Assembly (NCBI GenBank): GCA_963565915.1
Contig: OY751488.1
Coordinates: 3,658,001 to 3,722,000 of the forward strand
Length of the DNA: 64,000 nucleotides
Source: Entoloma clypeatum
Taxonomy: Eukaryota; Basidiomycota; Agaricomycetes; Agaricales; Entolomataceae
Direction of reading: 5' to 3'
In this document: positions 34,788 to 47,568 of the stretch, in pieces
How the letters are laid out: each line of letters begins with the position of its first letter
Numbering within the stretch: position 1 is the first letter of the stretch
Program-made: the position numbers and the translations under genes
The notes under the pieces: generated by a model
The model's database searches: none
What the model saw: the letters and a program-made list of their open reading frames with translations, nothing else
What the model was told of the DNA's origin: nothing

Positions 34788-37251
34788 TCAACCCACCAAA
34801 CTCTCCAAGATCGTTTTCACGCCCCACGCTCCGGGATCCGGCACGCTCTGCTCCTTCAACCGTTCCCCATCGAGATACGCGCTCCTTCCGGCCTTGGCCT
34901 CGACATCCTTCGTCCGCTCAGCAGCAGCCACAGCAGCCTCAACCGCCCCCTTCGGATCCTTGGCCCCGTGCTTCGCCAGTGTCTCGATGAACGCCGCGAG
35001 CGGGTCGACAAGTGTGCGGGACGGCGGCCGCGCGCGCGTGTAGGTGTACAGTTTATTGAGGGCGAACGTGAGGGCGGTGCTCCATGCTTGGGGAGTGACG
35101 GTCGCCCCGGCGCTTGCGTCGTCGTAGGATTGGAGACCTTGCGCGAGGGCGGAGAAGAAAATGCTGCAGTGGTTCAAATGATGTCATTGCGCCTGCTCAC
35201 TGGGTATGCGAGGCATTGACGCACGAGTACAACGCCCCACTGGTCCCACCCATCACTTCCTCCGCTACCTGGGCGATCGCAATACAGCTGCGAACCAGAT
35301 CACCGCCATCGACGGTTCCTTCGGAGGCCTTCTTCAAAACACCTAGGTTTTTTCCCCCCCGGATCTTTGTATCAAAACGGACGTGCACTTCTGTTTCAAG
35401 TTGACGTACCTTCCGCTCCAGCCTGATCATCATCATCATCCAGAAGGGCTTTCTGAGTTACCCTGCATGTGCGAGAAAGAGAAAGAGAAACACACCCTGA
35501 GGGTGAGCCCACAATCGCCGTCTCCCGCAATCGTGTCCATCCTTGTGATTTCTGGCTCAGCCGCAATCAGGGCCTTGCACGCCGTCTCTACGCTTGCTTC
35601 AAAGAATGCGGGATCTGAAGCCTTGAAGGGGGCGGCAGATGTCTTGGTCGGCGGTGCTTGAACGGCACTCGGGGCCCTGTTGGGTTCGGCTACAGGAGCT
35701 GCGCGAGAAGACCATTTCCAACCAGGCGCGTCGCAGGGTTCATCCAGTAGGGAAAGTATTTTGGTTGATGGGAGAGGAGATGTGCTATCAGCGTCGGGGA
35801 GTAACAGGAGTGTGATTGAGAATCCTGGCATGTTCAAGCTCGTCTATCAGAATTGGTCAGTTTAGTCTACGTGCAGCGTGAGGCGCGCACCATGAAGCTA
35901 CCTGACAACAATCGTTGGACTGCGATCCCCTTGGCCAGCAGAGCTCTGTGTACCTCGCGTATGATTCCACCCATTTCTAGCTCGCTTACCCCGCCAAGGT
36001 TGTTGACGAGCAGCACGACTTCGTCTTGCCCTTTGCCTCCCTTGAAGGGAAGGAAAGAACGTTCGGGGTCGGAAGTCGAAGTGATCATTTCAAGAAGCTG
36101 AGGAACGAGCTTGTCGAGGGGTGGAATGGGGGATACACGACGGTGGCCGCTTTCATTGTGAATGCCCATTCCGATTTCGATCTCAGACTCTTTGAGATAT
36201 GAGGAGGCCGCTGCAGTTCCGGGGACCTGTTCCGGATTGTTCAGCTGATAGTGGAGGTGGGGAGGCGTTGACATACGTGGCAGTGATCCAAACCGACGCC
36301 GATAGTCGCTGCGCTGGAAGCAACCCATTGTGCGGCGTTATAAACCTCGTCAAGACTCGCGCATTGATCGGCCAAAGCGCCTGCGATCTTGTACACGAGA
36401 ACCGTTCCAGCCAGGCCTCTGTTGATGTGTCAATTAATTAAACGATAGAAGGGAGTTGATGGGCAGACCTTCTACCAACGACGCTTCCTTGGGTCCGCCC
36501 TACGGCAACGTCATCCCCAACGACGAGAAACTTGACGCGGTCGGCCTTATCTGGGTGAAGCGCGGCATACTGTTCTTTCGCCAGACCAAAGTTAAGAACG
36601 TCCCCGGTATAGTTCCTGTTCCACCACGGTTAGAAGAGGGGGTTGTAACATCCTACAGGGCGTACTTGACGATTATAAGTGTCCTTCAAATGAACGTTTC
36701 AGTCCCGCGGTGACGATATCTGGCGAGGACTTACCCTCTATCATTATCGATGAGTTCGATACCCCGGCGGACTTGGCTTGCGCTTGGGGAAGCGAAGACA
36801 TTTCCGCAGACGGCGGCTAGGATTCAAAGCTGAGCTTCGGATCGATGATGATGATGGATAGATGTATACCGGTCAGGATGCCTCGACCTGATGCACGACG
36901 TGAGTCAACGTCGACTGTAGCGGAATCTGTCTGATCTTACCGACAAAACCTGTATGAGCAGGTTCATGACCCGAACCGCCGCCACACAGGAGAGCCACCT
37001 TTGATCGGTCGTGCGAGCCAAGATAGATGACTGCATCATAGTGTATTGCCAATAAATATCAGCCCTGTAGATTGAGGATTCAGGCGTGCCTCTGGTTTGG
37101 GCATCAAGGACAAGACTGGGATTCAGGGCACATAGTCCTTGAAGGGAATCAAGAACGAGAGATGTGGGTGAGTTCAAGAAGTGTTTGCCTGCCGCAGTGG
37201 TCAGTCGACGGCGATTCCTAGGGGAGCGGAGGACTTACTTTGCGCAGACAT
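34788..37251 (-). CDS. DAK1: dihydroxyacetone kinase (DhaK-DhaL)
   Basis: Twelve exons, minus: 37251-37239, 37188-37090, 37030-36941, 36816-36735, 36683-36666, 36615-36469, 36418-36277, 36226-35891, 35843-35496, 35422-35410, 35342-35225, 35163-34788; 593 aa. The DhaK domain shows [54 protein letters not shown] and [15 protein letters not shown]. The DhaL domain shows [33 protein letters not shown] and the final [10 protein letters not shown]. It phosphorylates dihydroxyacetone or glyceraldehyde with ATP in the cytosol. The second intron (37089-37031) has a GC donor. The extended minus/plus arrangement shares a 119-bp promoter with the USP gene. Confidence 0.95.
37031..37089 (-). other. GC-AG intron in the dihydroxyacetone kinase gene
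   Basis: The donor on the minus strand is AG|GCACGC and the acceptor is GATGCAG. It joins DAQTR to [11 protein letters not shown] in frame, and no GT donor nearby does this. Confidence 0.55.
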
Positions 37252-37370
37252 GATCAAAGAATTGTTCATTATGCAAAGTCAATATGTTATTGATATTGTC
37301 TTGACCACGTGATATCCTGCTTGCTCTCTCGTCTCCTTGCCTCTCTTTCCTTCAGATCCTCACTCAGACC
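37252..37370. promoter_or_regulatory. 119-bp divergent promoter, DAK1 / USP gene, with CACGTG box
   Basis: The whole space between two divergent start codons is 119 bp. A palindromic CACGTG E-box lies at 37306-37311, near its middle. Pyrimidine tracts precede the USP start. Such boxes bind bHLH factors (Cbf1/Pho4 class in yeast); the factor here is unknown. Confidence 0.5.
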
Positions 37371-40300
37371 ATGACAATCTTGCCATCTCCCACACATCAT
37401 CCCGCTCCCAGGCTCGGCGACGACAACTCTACACCAAATCGCAAACGCCAGCGCAGTCAATCTATGCAGTCCGATGCCTCGTCTTCATCCGCCAAACGTA
37501 CCGTGGCGGACGCGAACCTCGATTCCACACTCCGCAGCCCAAAATCTGACCAGTTGTCCTCCTTATCACCCGCCGATCAAATAGATTCATACATGGCTGA
37601 ACAGGGGGAGGACCAGATACAAGAGCACATCGCGAGCACATCGTCCCAGCCCCAGATCTCTCCCGTTCAAAAATTGGCCCTTGTCGAGGATGGGAAGCGG
37701 AGGGCAATGCGAGCCGGTGAGACCTGGTATCTACTCGCCCGGGATTGGTGGAAGCGATGGAGGAAGGCTTGTTCTGGTGAGATAGACAAAGAGGGTCCTG
37801 TGACCGAAAAGGATCTCGGCCCCGTCAACAACACTCTCCTTCTCGATCAATACGGACATCTACAATCATCCCTGGCGGAAGGAATAGACGTGGAATACGT
37901 ACCCGAGGAGGTCTGGAAGTACCTGGTCGATTGGTCTATATGCTCCTCCCCTTTGATTTGTTTCGCAACTCACTTTTTTTTTCACTCTAGGTACGGCGAG
38001 CCGATCCACCCCCTTCCGCGACGTGTCATCGCAAGAGGAATGTCGCAACAAGTGTCAATCGAACTTTACCCCCCTTCCTTCAAAGTATTCCAACTCGCAA
38101 CACATGTATCTCCTTCATCATCTTCCAAGTTTCTTATGGTTTCTATGGGCGAATCAATCAGATCGTTGAATTATCAACTTGCCCGTTTTATCGTACCTGG
38201 AATTCAGCCCCTTCGGCCCTACCGGGTGTGGAGGGTAGAGCTCCGTGATGCTGAAGAATGGAACTCATTGTATTTTCCCGTTAATATGCTTCCCCTTTCA
38301 TCCGGAACACTGGTTGAAGACAGTGACGATACCCTTGAGGACAAAGCCATCCAATCGACTGACTGTTTCGTCGTCGAGTTCAAACAAGGAGACGGCTGGC
38401 TTGCACAATTGCCCCTACCCGCTCCTTCACCACCTTTGACATTCGCAGGTCTTTCTGTCCCCCCTGCCCCTCTCTTTCACTCTAATGAAGGTTTCTTCGA
38501 TCGCATGGGCAAACCCGGTTCAATCTCGGCTTCCACCCCGATCTCGAAAACGGAGAGCTATCGCAGCTCCTTTCCCATGGACACTTCCTGGAAAACGACG
38601 ACAACGCAAAAAGGGAAGAAATCCATTGAACCTGGCACTTTAGGTCTTGGCAACATGTCTGTTCCATCTCCCGACTTTCCCCCCCTTTCTCCTGTGCTCA
38701 TGCGTATCTTCACATTTCAGGGGCAATACTTGTTTCATGAACTCTGCCATCCAATGTCTGGCTCATAACCAAGAGCTTTCCGACTACTTTCTAAGTATGC
38801 TGTCATACTGATCCGAGGGAAATTTTTGTTCCTGACAGAATACACTTTGTTCTCCCCTCCTTCGCAGGTGGATTATATCAAGAAGAACTTAATCCGGATA
38901 ACCCTCTTGGCATGCACGGAGCCATCGCAGAAGCGTTCGGCGACCTTCTTCAACGCATATGGAGCGCTGGTGGTTTTTCGTCGTCCTACTCGCCCCGCGA
39001 ATTCAAGTCGGTACTCCAACGTTTCGCGCCGCAGTTCAGCGGATACCAGCAACACGACTCTCAAGAACTCGTGGCGTTTTTATTGGATGGCCTGCACGAA
39101 GATCTCAATCGGGTTTTGAAGAAGCCGTACGTTGAAAAACCTGATTGGGAGGGCGGAGGCGACGTTGAACTGGTCAAACTTGCTCAGAAGTCCTGGGAGG
39201 GTTACAAACTTCGGAATGACAGTGTTATCGTTGATCTCTTCCAGGGTCAGTACCAGAGTACGCTCATCTGTCCAGAGTGTCAAAAGGTGCGTGTTTCAAG
39301 TCGATCCTCCATCACTGCGATTTTTAACCCTTTTCCAGGTCTCGATTACCTTTGACCCGTTCATGTATTTGACTTTACCACTTCCAATACAAAAGAAGTG
39401 GAAACGTGACATTTACTACGTTCCTTGGGATCTTGAGTTACCCCATATAAAGGTACTGAAAGAAAGTAATTCTCGATCCATTTCTGCGACTCATTCTTCC
39501 CGTGCAGGTCCCGATCGAAATAAATGGAAATGCCTCATTCAGGGATGTTCGCAACCTTGTTGGTCGGTGGATGGAGGCACCTCCTGAGAACGTCGGTAAC
39601 TTGCTTCACTCATTGATCAGATGCTGAACTCCGCCATTGTGTTACCAGCTCCTAACCCTCGAGATTTTCAGCGGCCGGTTCTACAAGAACCTCGACGACA
39701 CTGTCCTATGCAGTGATATGGCTCCTACCGATGTCATCGTCTGTTTCGAGCTTCCGTTTCATGCTCAGCAAACCCGGGGCTATAAAAAGAGTCCGGAGGA
39801 TCCCATTATTGTTCCTCTGTACCTCTGTGATGTCAGTGCATCGGCGTCTATCCGCCACACCTACATGACGCACAAAAACACCAACGTCTTTGGCTACCCG
39901 GCCGTCATCGCCATCACGCCGGACGAGGCTTGCAATGTCGACGCTATGTATGACACGGTTTTGAGTCGTCTAGAACGTTGGACAAAGCACGCGCGGGATC
40001 TTTTCACATGGGAAGAGGGTCCAATGACGCCCATGCACGAAGTGCCCATCACGCTCAACGGGCTCATTCCTATGGACTCGATCACGGAGATCACGGAGAA
40101 CGGCGACATTGTGACGTTCGACCCTCCCGAGGGCGATATCGTTGACGAGAAGAATTTGAAGCTCGATGACGACGACGACGACGACGACGACGAGATGATG
40201 GATGTTGTGCTGACGGACATGGTGCCCAAGCGAGTTGGCGCGAAGCGGGACGTGTTCACGCTCCGGCTGCAGAGCAACCACAAGGACTTTGGCGCTGGGT

Positions 40301-41711
40301 CTTACGGCCACCAGCAAAAGTCGTGGGAGTCATGGGAGAGCCGTATGGACGAGGCGAGGTCGGGCGGGGGCACTCTGCTGCGCGAGGGCGACGCGCTGTT
40401 CTGCGAGTTTGACGAGAACATGAAGGCGTACTACTTTGGCGAGGATCGGACGTGGGAGCACGCGCTGTGGGACTCGTGGGGGACGTTTGAGCACCCGGAG
40501 TATTTGGAGATGAGGAAGGCTGCGGAGGGGAATAAGAAGAGGGGGCTTTCGCTGGGGGATTGTTTGGACGAGTTCACGAAGGAGGAGAAGCTTGGGGAGG
40601 ACGACCTGTGGTACTGCCCGCAGTGCAAGAAGCACCAGCAGGCGACAAAGAAGTTTGATCTGTGGAAGGCGCCGGATGTGTTGGTGGTGCATTTGAAGCG
40701 GTTCAGCAATAATCGGAGTTTGAGGGATAAAATTGATGTGTTCATTGACTTCCCGGTGGAGGGGCTGGATCTGAGCGAGATGGTGGGGGAGAGGGCGGCA
40801 GCGAAGAGGTTGGTGGATCAGGGTGTGGCGCTAGAAGAGCTCGACTTGACGGATGGGGATGAACCGTTGGTGTACGATCTTTTTGCGGTTGACGAACATA
40901 TGGGAGGACTCGGTGGTGGGCATTATCGTGCATATGCGCTCAATCACGCCGCAGAGAAGTGGTATCACTTCGACGATTCCTATGTGACGACCGCCAAAGC
41001 TAGCGATGCAGTGGTTGGTTTTATCCCTTTCAGGTGTATCTTTATGATCTGATTGGCCTTGCTCCCTAGAACCCAAACGCCTACCTGCTGTTCTACCGCC
41101 GGCGATCAGCATCCCCACTTGGAGGAAAATCCCACCACAAAATCCAAGCGGCGCGTTCTAAAGTCAAACAGGACGAGACTTCGCAGGACAGAGAGGATGT
41201 ACATATGGACACACAGCTGCCTACGCCACCTCACGAAAGCACCAGTTACGTGACGGATTTGTTAGCCTTCAGGGATACTCTTCTTAGCGCGAAAATCCGG
41301 CAAAAAATGGCTGAGCGCAGGCATGAGAACGAATCCAGTCGTTCCGCGGAGGACCCTGCTGCTGCTGCTGCATCGCCATCCCCTGAGCTGCCTGAATTAG
41401 AGGAACCACAGAGTAACGATATTTATATGGACCCGCTTGAGCTCTCTGCGCGGCGGTACGATTTTCCGGAGCCAGATTCTGTGTCGGGGAGGTCGTCGCC
41501 CGCGTCGGACGTGGCGGACGCGGGGGGTGGGTATGATGATGATGATGCGCAAGATACATCGCGGCGTAGGAATGACTGGCGTCAGGATATGTTCGGGGTG
41601 TATGAGGATGATGACTATGGTGCGCCGGAGGGTTCGTCGGGGATGGTGTCTCCGACGGAGTCACAGGGTAGGTCGGATGGCGATGTGGAGGAGGAGGAGG
41701 TTACGCCTTGA
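37371..41711 (+). CDS. ubiquitin-specific protease (USP4/15, Ubp12 type)
   Basis: Eight exons: 37371-37933, 37991-38656, 38721-38794, 38868-39286, 39339-39452, 39508-39591, 39649-41013, 41070-41711; 1308 aa. A disordered start is followed by a DUSP domain ([16 protein letters not shown], about residues 115-200). The catalytic Cys box [15 protein letters not shown] crosses the second intron (about 411-425). The [21 protein letters not shown] helix and zinc-binding pairs CPEC and CPQC are seen. The His box [11 protein letters not shown] is near 1065. A poly-Asp run (40168-40191) sits in a long insert. The C-tail is acidic and low in complexity. Yeast Ubp12 and mammalian USP15 act on cullin, COP9 and Fzo1-linked substrates; the substrate here is not inferable. 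Confidence 0.94.
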
Positions 41712-41842
41712 TGGACAGTTCTTTCTCCTTTTTTCTTGGTAGCTCCCATATCCAACGGATAGACACAAGTGCGTAAGTACGATTATCATGACGGCACGTG
41801 AATAAAGTCTGTCTTCATCCTTCCCCCTGCACATTTCGAGAG

Positions 41843-44182
41843 ATGAGCAGGTTACCGCCTACTCTTCTCTATCTGACCATCTACAATCCAACTCTGCACC
41901 CTTATGGCCCTATCGACGAAGACGACGAAGATGCCGAAGAACAAGCCCACATCCTCTTCTACACCTCAAGAGAGCGGGCTGTCTCTCGGGACCGCATGCT
42001 CAGGCAGGTCGGACTCGCCAAGGCGCTCGTCAGCTTCTCCGAGTGGGTATAAGGTCTCGATATCTATCGGGGGACACGAAATCAAACGATGGTTAACGCG
42101 TCTGCAGAATGTTCAACGCCAACGATGCTTGTGACAGCGTGCATTCGCAATCGAAACGGATGATCCTGGTGTCTCCGGAGCCGGGCTTTTGGATCCATGC
42201 AGTGAGTGCGTTCCATTGTCATGTATGGAGCTGGGGAGTGTTGAGAGGCAGGATTCGTGTGTAGGCTGTGGAGGTGGCGAGAGTTCCCAAAGTCCCTGCA
42301 GAAAAGGGCAAGGGAAAGGCGAAAGCGAAGGCGAAAGAGAAGTCAAAGAGTTCGGAAAAGGGGAAAGAAAAGGAAAACGAGAAGGAGCCCGTGCTGTCAT
42401 ATGATTGCATCGAGGGCTCGGTCCACGATGTGGCTCTGCGTCGAGCTATCTTACGTGGATATGAGCAGTTCAAGGTCGGCCGGGTCCATATCTTGGGGTT
42501 AGGATGCTGATCTGATTGGGTTTTCTACAGCTCAGGCATGGATCTTTCACATCTATTCTATCAACATCAGGGCAAGAGGCGCTGGAACTCCAGCTTGAGA
42601 GATTTTTCACGGTGTGGGCTTGGTCATGGAACTTGGAGGATGGACAGGAATTTGGAGATCATCTTGGTGCGTCGTGTCCCGATTGTCGTTGATGAGCGTA
42701 TATCATCGACGCCGCTGCTGCAGGTATACCCCTGCACCCTGCTTTTCGATCCCTCGTGCCCCTTTTGGACGCCTTTGCTTCTGAACTCCCCGATACCGCG
42801 TTACCCGTGTTGATCAGCTCCGCTTATGTTGTCCCGTCTACCCAATACGCCGCCGCCGAGTACTCATCATCCCTCACGCGTCATTTGTTATCCCTCATAC
42901 CTCCTGCTGTCCTGCCGTCGAACGATACAGCACCCAGCCTTGACCGGGATGCGACTGTCACAGCAGGAATCCTGGAGCCCGGGGCTCTGAGTGGCAAAGA
43001 TCCACCGAAAGGATCTGAGTCAGCCGCCTCGTTCTTGGGGATGCCTGCCGTTAATATGAACGTGACGAAGTGGAATTGGAGTGGATATATGTCTTTTGGG
43101 AGAGGTGGGGGGAAGAAGGTGAATGCGGCGGGTACGGAAGAGAACAAGCTGGCACCTATACCCCATGTGCAACTCCAGGAGGATATTCCTGTTGCATCGT
43201 CACAAGAAGTGCAAGTTGACAAGAACGCACTGGAAGACGCGATTTCAGAGAATATCTCTTTCGTGCCTGCGGACACTCTAGGCGAACATGTGGAGGATAC
43301 GTCGGGCGTTCCTCCCCCAGATGGTGCCATAGATCCCGCAGAAACCAATGGAATGCAGACCTCGCATATACGGATACCAACTGATTCAGATTCATCCCCG
43401 TCACTTGATCCCGCAGCACTAGCACCTGTAACACCAGACCCTCTGCCACTGGAATTTTCTTTCACTATCGTTCATTTGGCAAAATCGGATGATCCTCTCA
43501 TGACCGTCCGACAAGGAGTGTCATATCTTCTGGTAAGTGCTTCGAAGCTCTCACTTGCCGAAATATGTAACGCCTTGTTAGAAGGACCGACTGATGCTGG
43601 CACTGGTTGGCCTGACCGACGAAGTTGTTGGGAGTACAGAAGAGTTAGTTCAACAGGCTTCAACTTTCCTTGAGCAGGTTCAAGGCGTTATTGACGCTGA
43701 AGCCGTGCATCTGTCAGTCGATCGTCATACTGGGATCACTATAAATATTCATAATGTTTTCTCAGGTTGAGCGATTCGCTCCCTTCTGCTGCCAAGATCC
43801 TCCAACCCACAGATAGCCATATTGTCAACGTCGGAAACTTTACAATTTCAAGCTCAGGTTTTACCTCGACGTCAGCGCATCTGTACCAGGCACAGGAGCT
43901 ACGGCTGAAGCATGTGGTTTCGTTTTACGTTGTGATTTGGCTGACCATCAATCTCTTGTGCTTGACAGAGATGAAGAGATATCGGAAGTGTTTTCTAGAG
44001 GCCAGAATCCGCAACACTGGCATATCACGCGGCGAGGTCTTAGTATGGGTGACGAGGGGAATTCTGACGAGGGAGAGGTATATATGGGGATCTATAGGAA
44101 AGAGGCCAGTCTTGGTGATGTGGATAATGTCCTGGCTGGTGTGGTTCGGCGGTGTGGGCTTGGAGATGGTTCCTTGCGGTAG
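41843..44182 (+). CDS. CCZ1: CCZ1-like subunit of the Rab7 exchange factor
   Basis: Exons 41843-42042, 42108-42201, 42265-42474, 42531-42666, 42724-43532, 43582-43712, 43766-43921, 43969-44182; 649 aa. The N-terminal longin fold shows LLYLTIYNPTL, QAHILFYTSRE, RQVGLAKALVSFSE, CDSVHSQSKRMILVSPEPGFW and the terminal FSRGQNPQHWHI, as in Ccz1/INTU/HPS families. The middle has Lys-rich and Ser/Pro linkers. Ccz1 pairs with Mon1 to activate Ypt7/Rab7 for vacuole and autophagosome fusion. The start at 41843 is preferred to the in-frame 41798 because similarity begins there. The last intron was chosen for its CTGACC branch and is less sure. Confidence 0.8.
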
Positions 44183-44295
44183 AGCGGTCGGTGGTAATGC
44201 AACTAATTGAATCTACTTTCGATGTCAGCCACATTGTAAACAAAAGTACATATACTCCTGACTAATTGCTTCCACCTCTTCCTCCCACCACCACC

Positions 44296-45827
44296 ATGGC
44301 TTCATCGTCGTCAAGCGAAGCTCATTTGAAGACCGAAATCGCCCGCCTAACAGGTTCGGTGCTTTTATCTCTTGTCTCGAACGTCATCTGATCCAAAGAA
44401 TCGCCTCAGCGTCTATCAATCAACACAAGTTAACAACATCAAGCCATCCACAAGTCTATCAAGCGAACTCAAGAAGCAACACATATGTCAATCCAAACTA
44501 CAAGCCCGCAAATAAGTATATCCGACCAACCACCACTACTGTTCAACGTCCACCACCCCAGGTCAAGCCTCCGCCAACCAAGCCTCCATCGACGCAAGTT
44601 AAGGATGTGGTGATTAACGGTATTGCCTTTGAAGCCTCGGGGCGCTCCCTCGTCCGCAAAGATCGTGAGTTCACATGTGGCATACTCTACCTCCAATATC
44701 GAGTCAAATCCCCTTCGGCGATCTTTCCCTTTCTATCCCCATCCAGTACCCAAACCCGTCTCCTCTCCCTCAGGCACGCCCCGGCCGCCCCCATCTCAGC
44801 CACGACCACTTACTAGGAAATCTGGACACCTTATACCGACATCTAGAGTCTACAAGCCCAAGTCTTCTCGCGGCCGCCCTGGTCGCCCACTCAACAGGAA
44901 TATGACCCTCAACAATACCACCCGCCCATATCAGTCTGTATTATCCAAATTGTGTTTCATCCCATGATTCGATTTTTTAATCTGTAGAACCCGCCGGGCC
45001 GCCAAACGATTAAAGTACTCAGACAAACCCTGTCCTCGTTTCACGACCACAGGTGCGCTCGCCCGTGGCTTCAAGAAGATCCGAATAATTCGTCTTCTAA
45101 GAAGCTTTCCGTTCTTTTCTGCCAATACATGTTTACCACCCCTTCTTTTCCTTCCTTTCTAGGTGCCTGCAGTCGCGGACTGACCTGTCTCTACCAACAC
45201 GACGCCTCCAAGATCGCCATCTGCTGGAACTTCTTGCAAGGCAACTGCTCCAACACTGCGGACTCTTGTAACCTCTCGCACGACCCGACACCTGAACGCA
45301 CCCCGCTCTGTCTCCACTTCCTCAACAAGGGCCGCTGCACGCGCGACAAGTGCCCCTTCCCCCATGTGAATGTGGGTGCGCGTGAGGGTGTCTGCCGCGA
45401 CTTTGCGGTGCTCGGATACTGTGCAAGAGGCCTCGACTGTGACAAGCAACATGTCCGGGAATGTCCAGACTTTGCGGAGAAGGGTACTTGCTCGACCAAG
45501 GGATGCAAGCTGCCTCATGTCATCCGTGCCAACCGGAATCGCAAGCCTGCCTCAACCGTCACCACGGCAGCAGCAAGTCAGCTAACGTTGTCTACAGCTG
45601 CTCCTGCTGTTGGCAGCGTACTGACTGGGACTGACGATGTTTCTACCTCTGAAGAACAGCATGAGCCGCGTGTGACAGCTAATGATGCACAGCTTGGCGA
45701 TGAGTATATCTCCTTGACTTTCAACGAAAGTGAAAGTGAGGAGAGTGATGAGGAGGAAGACGAGGAGGAGGAGGAGGGTGAAGAGGGCTCTGACCCCGAC
45801 GTCGATGACGGGATGGAGCCTCAGTAG
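44296..45827 (+). CDS. ZC3H3-like protein with five CCCH fingers
   Basis: Exons 44296-44353, 44410-44664, 44747-44951, 44988-45052, 45163-45827; 415 aa. A Lys/Pro/Arg-rich N-terminal half leads to five consecutive CCCH fingers. They start at CPRFTTTGAC (completed across the last intron), CWNFLQGNC, CLHFLNKGRC, CRDFAVLGYC and CPDFAEKGTC, with spacings near C-x8-C-x5-C-x3-H. An acidic tail (ESDEEEDEEEEEG) ends the protein. Metazoan ZC3H3 has five such fingers and acts in polyadenylation and mRNA export; that role here is inferred. The intron at 44952-44987 is only 36 nt but is required to keep frame, so that junction is tentative. Confidence 0.85.
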
Positions 45828-46106
45828 TTTTGTCGTATATGTAGGGAATCTAGTATCTAATCCAATTGTATTTCTGTGCAATCTATGGGCAATGAGTGCT
45901 TCCTCTCATCGTTACCTTTATCAAGAAAAGTTGGCAAAAACATGCTCAACGCTCGTTCGACTACAGCAAGAGAAACACCGAGTTTGCATAGCAAATCTCA
46001 ACCAAGACCTGTCCTAACCTATGAAGGCCCTCAGACGTAAACTTGATCCTTGTCAAGTACATAATTCACATGGGTGACACCACTGGCAAATCATCGTTTC
46101 GTTTTC

Positions 46107-47568
46107 TTAGTCTTGAAACACATCTGTCTTTCCCATTCCTTTCCAACCCTCTGGTTGAGCCTTCCTTGCGCTCTGACTCGGCATATTCCAAACCGTTTCA
46201 TGATATCTCTTCAAGCCTGGCCATTTTGGGTCAAATGTGAACCCTGTCCTGAGCATATAACCGATAATCGGATAGAACGCGCAGTCGGCCAGCGTGAGTT
46301 CTGCTGTGGCGGCGATAAACTTTCCAGGCGAGTTCGACGCGTAGCGTTCCCAGAACTGGAGCTCGTGGTCGAGGGACTGGAGGAGTCTCGGGCGGATGGA
46401 GGTGGCGAAGTCTGTCTGGGTGGAGGTGTCGCGCGCGTGGAAGAACGCGTCTTCGAGGGCGTCGTATGCGTTGTGGAGGTTTTCTGATTCTTGTATGAGA
46501 GATAGAACTCGTGCTCTCGAACTGCGCTCGTAGAGAGGCGGGAGAAGCGATCTGCCGTGTTTGGGGTAGTAGTCCTCGAGGTAGTTCAGAATGGCCAGGC
46601 TTTCATTTATGACCGTGCGTGAATCATCGACATCGATTAGGACTGGTGTTTTGCCTCGTGGGTTGAGGGCGAGGAAGGAGGGAAGACGGGTTGGTTTGGG
46701 GCGGGTCATTACTGTATTGATGAGAATGGTTTGGAATGAAGTTTACCAGTGAATAGTGACCTTTCATTCTGATCGATTCCACCTCGATACCCTACAGGAC
46801 TGGGTTACAGAAGGGCAAACGAAAGATAGTCCAAGGACAAACCTTTTCATACAGAGCAATTTGGACTCTCCAGCTTGGGATACTGCCGTTCACGTAGTAG
46901 AGTTTAGGGAGGGCGGGAGAGTTTTCTGTGTTCCCAAGACCGAGAACGGCAGCGCTCTCCGTAATCTTGACCCCTAAAGCAACCATTTTTTCCAAAGCTT
47001 TCTGATGACTCGGATCGTACTTCCATCCCAGGCAATCCGATACGACATGCACCGTTTCGAGCTCCTCGAAACATACTGCGTCCAGTATCGTCGCAAGGAC
47101 ACATGTATTGCTCAAGAGGCCGCAGAAGTACACGTTCTTCGTCTGGAGAAGACGTAAATCGTCCAGAAGTGATGTTTCCTTGAAGGCGGAGTACCATGCT
47201 TTTGTGGCGATGGTGTCTTCGGAGGGAGAGATCAACGCAGCGATGTCGGGGTAGAATTCTGCGTTGACAGAGCCGGCGACGCAGCAGGGTGTTCTTCCAG
47301 AGTGGGTTCCTGAGAGGCGGGGATGTGAGGCAGACCCGGGCGAAGAAGTGGATGAGGAAGAGTGATTTTGATGAGTTTCAGTTCCGTAGATAGACCTGAC
47401 CCAGACAAGTTTTCCCTTGGCTGCTCGAAATTTGGGGACTAGAGTGCGAAGATTGCTCAGGAGAGCATCTTTCGAAGATGAGGTGATGGAGAAATGCCCT
47501 CCCTCTGAGAAAAACTCGTTCTGGAGGTCGATGACAACGAGAGTTGAGCCGGAAACATCATCAGCCAT
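46107..47568 (-). CDS. isochorismatase-like hydrolase fused to glutathione S-transferase
   Basis: Exons, minus: 47568-46843, 46791-46761, 46711-46107; 453 aa. Residues 1-215 form a cysteine hydrolase of the isochorismatase family: STLVVIDLQNEFF (Asp14), ATKAWYSAF (Lys123) and LLSNTCVLATILDA (Cys156), the expected D-K-C triad. Without a stop, PALPKLYYVNGSIPSWRV begins a GST N-terminal thioredoxin fold. It crosses a 31-nt exon and continues FLALNPRGKTPVLID, NESLAILNYLEDYYP and the all-helical C-domain (LTLADCAFYPII). Candidate GSH-activating Ser lies at 229 or 232. I know of no standard enzyme with this pair. A detoxification role is inferred. The ATG at 47604 is also in frame, but 47568 fits the family. 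Confidence 0.85.

Noticed and set aside
40168..40200. GAC repeat as a microsatellite of note
   Set aside because: It is a coding poly-Asp run in a low-complexity insert, common in such proteins.
39894..40317. Minus-strand Ser/Val-rich frame inside the USP gene
   Set aside because: It is the complement of the poly-Asp region in the coding strand.
45129..45160. ATG at 45129 as the start of the five-finger protein
   Set aside because: It would cut the first CCCH finger in half; upstream exons complete that finger.
46855..46900. Separate genes for isochorismatase and GST
   Set aside because: The first GST residues lie in the same open exon as the hydrolase with no stop and no start between; the remaining exons join in frame.
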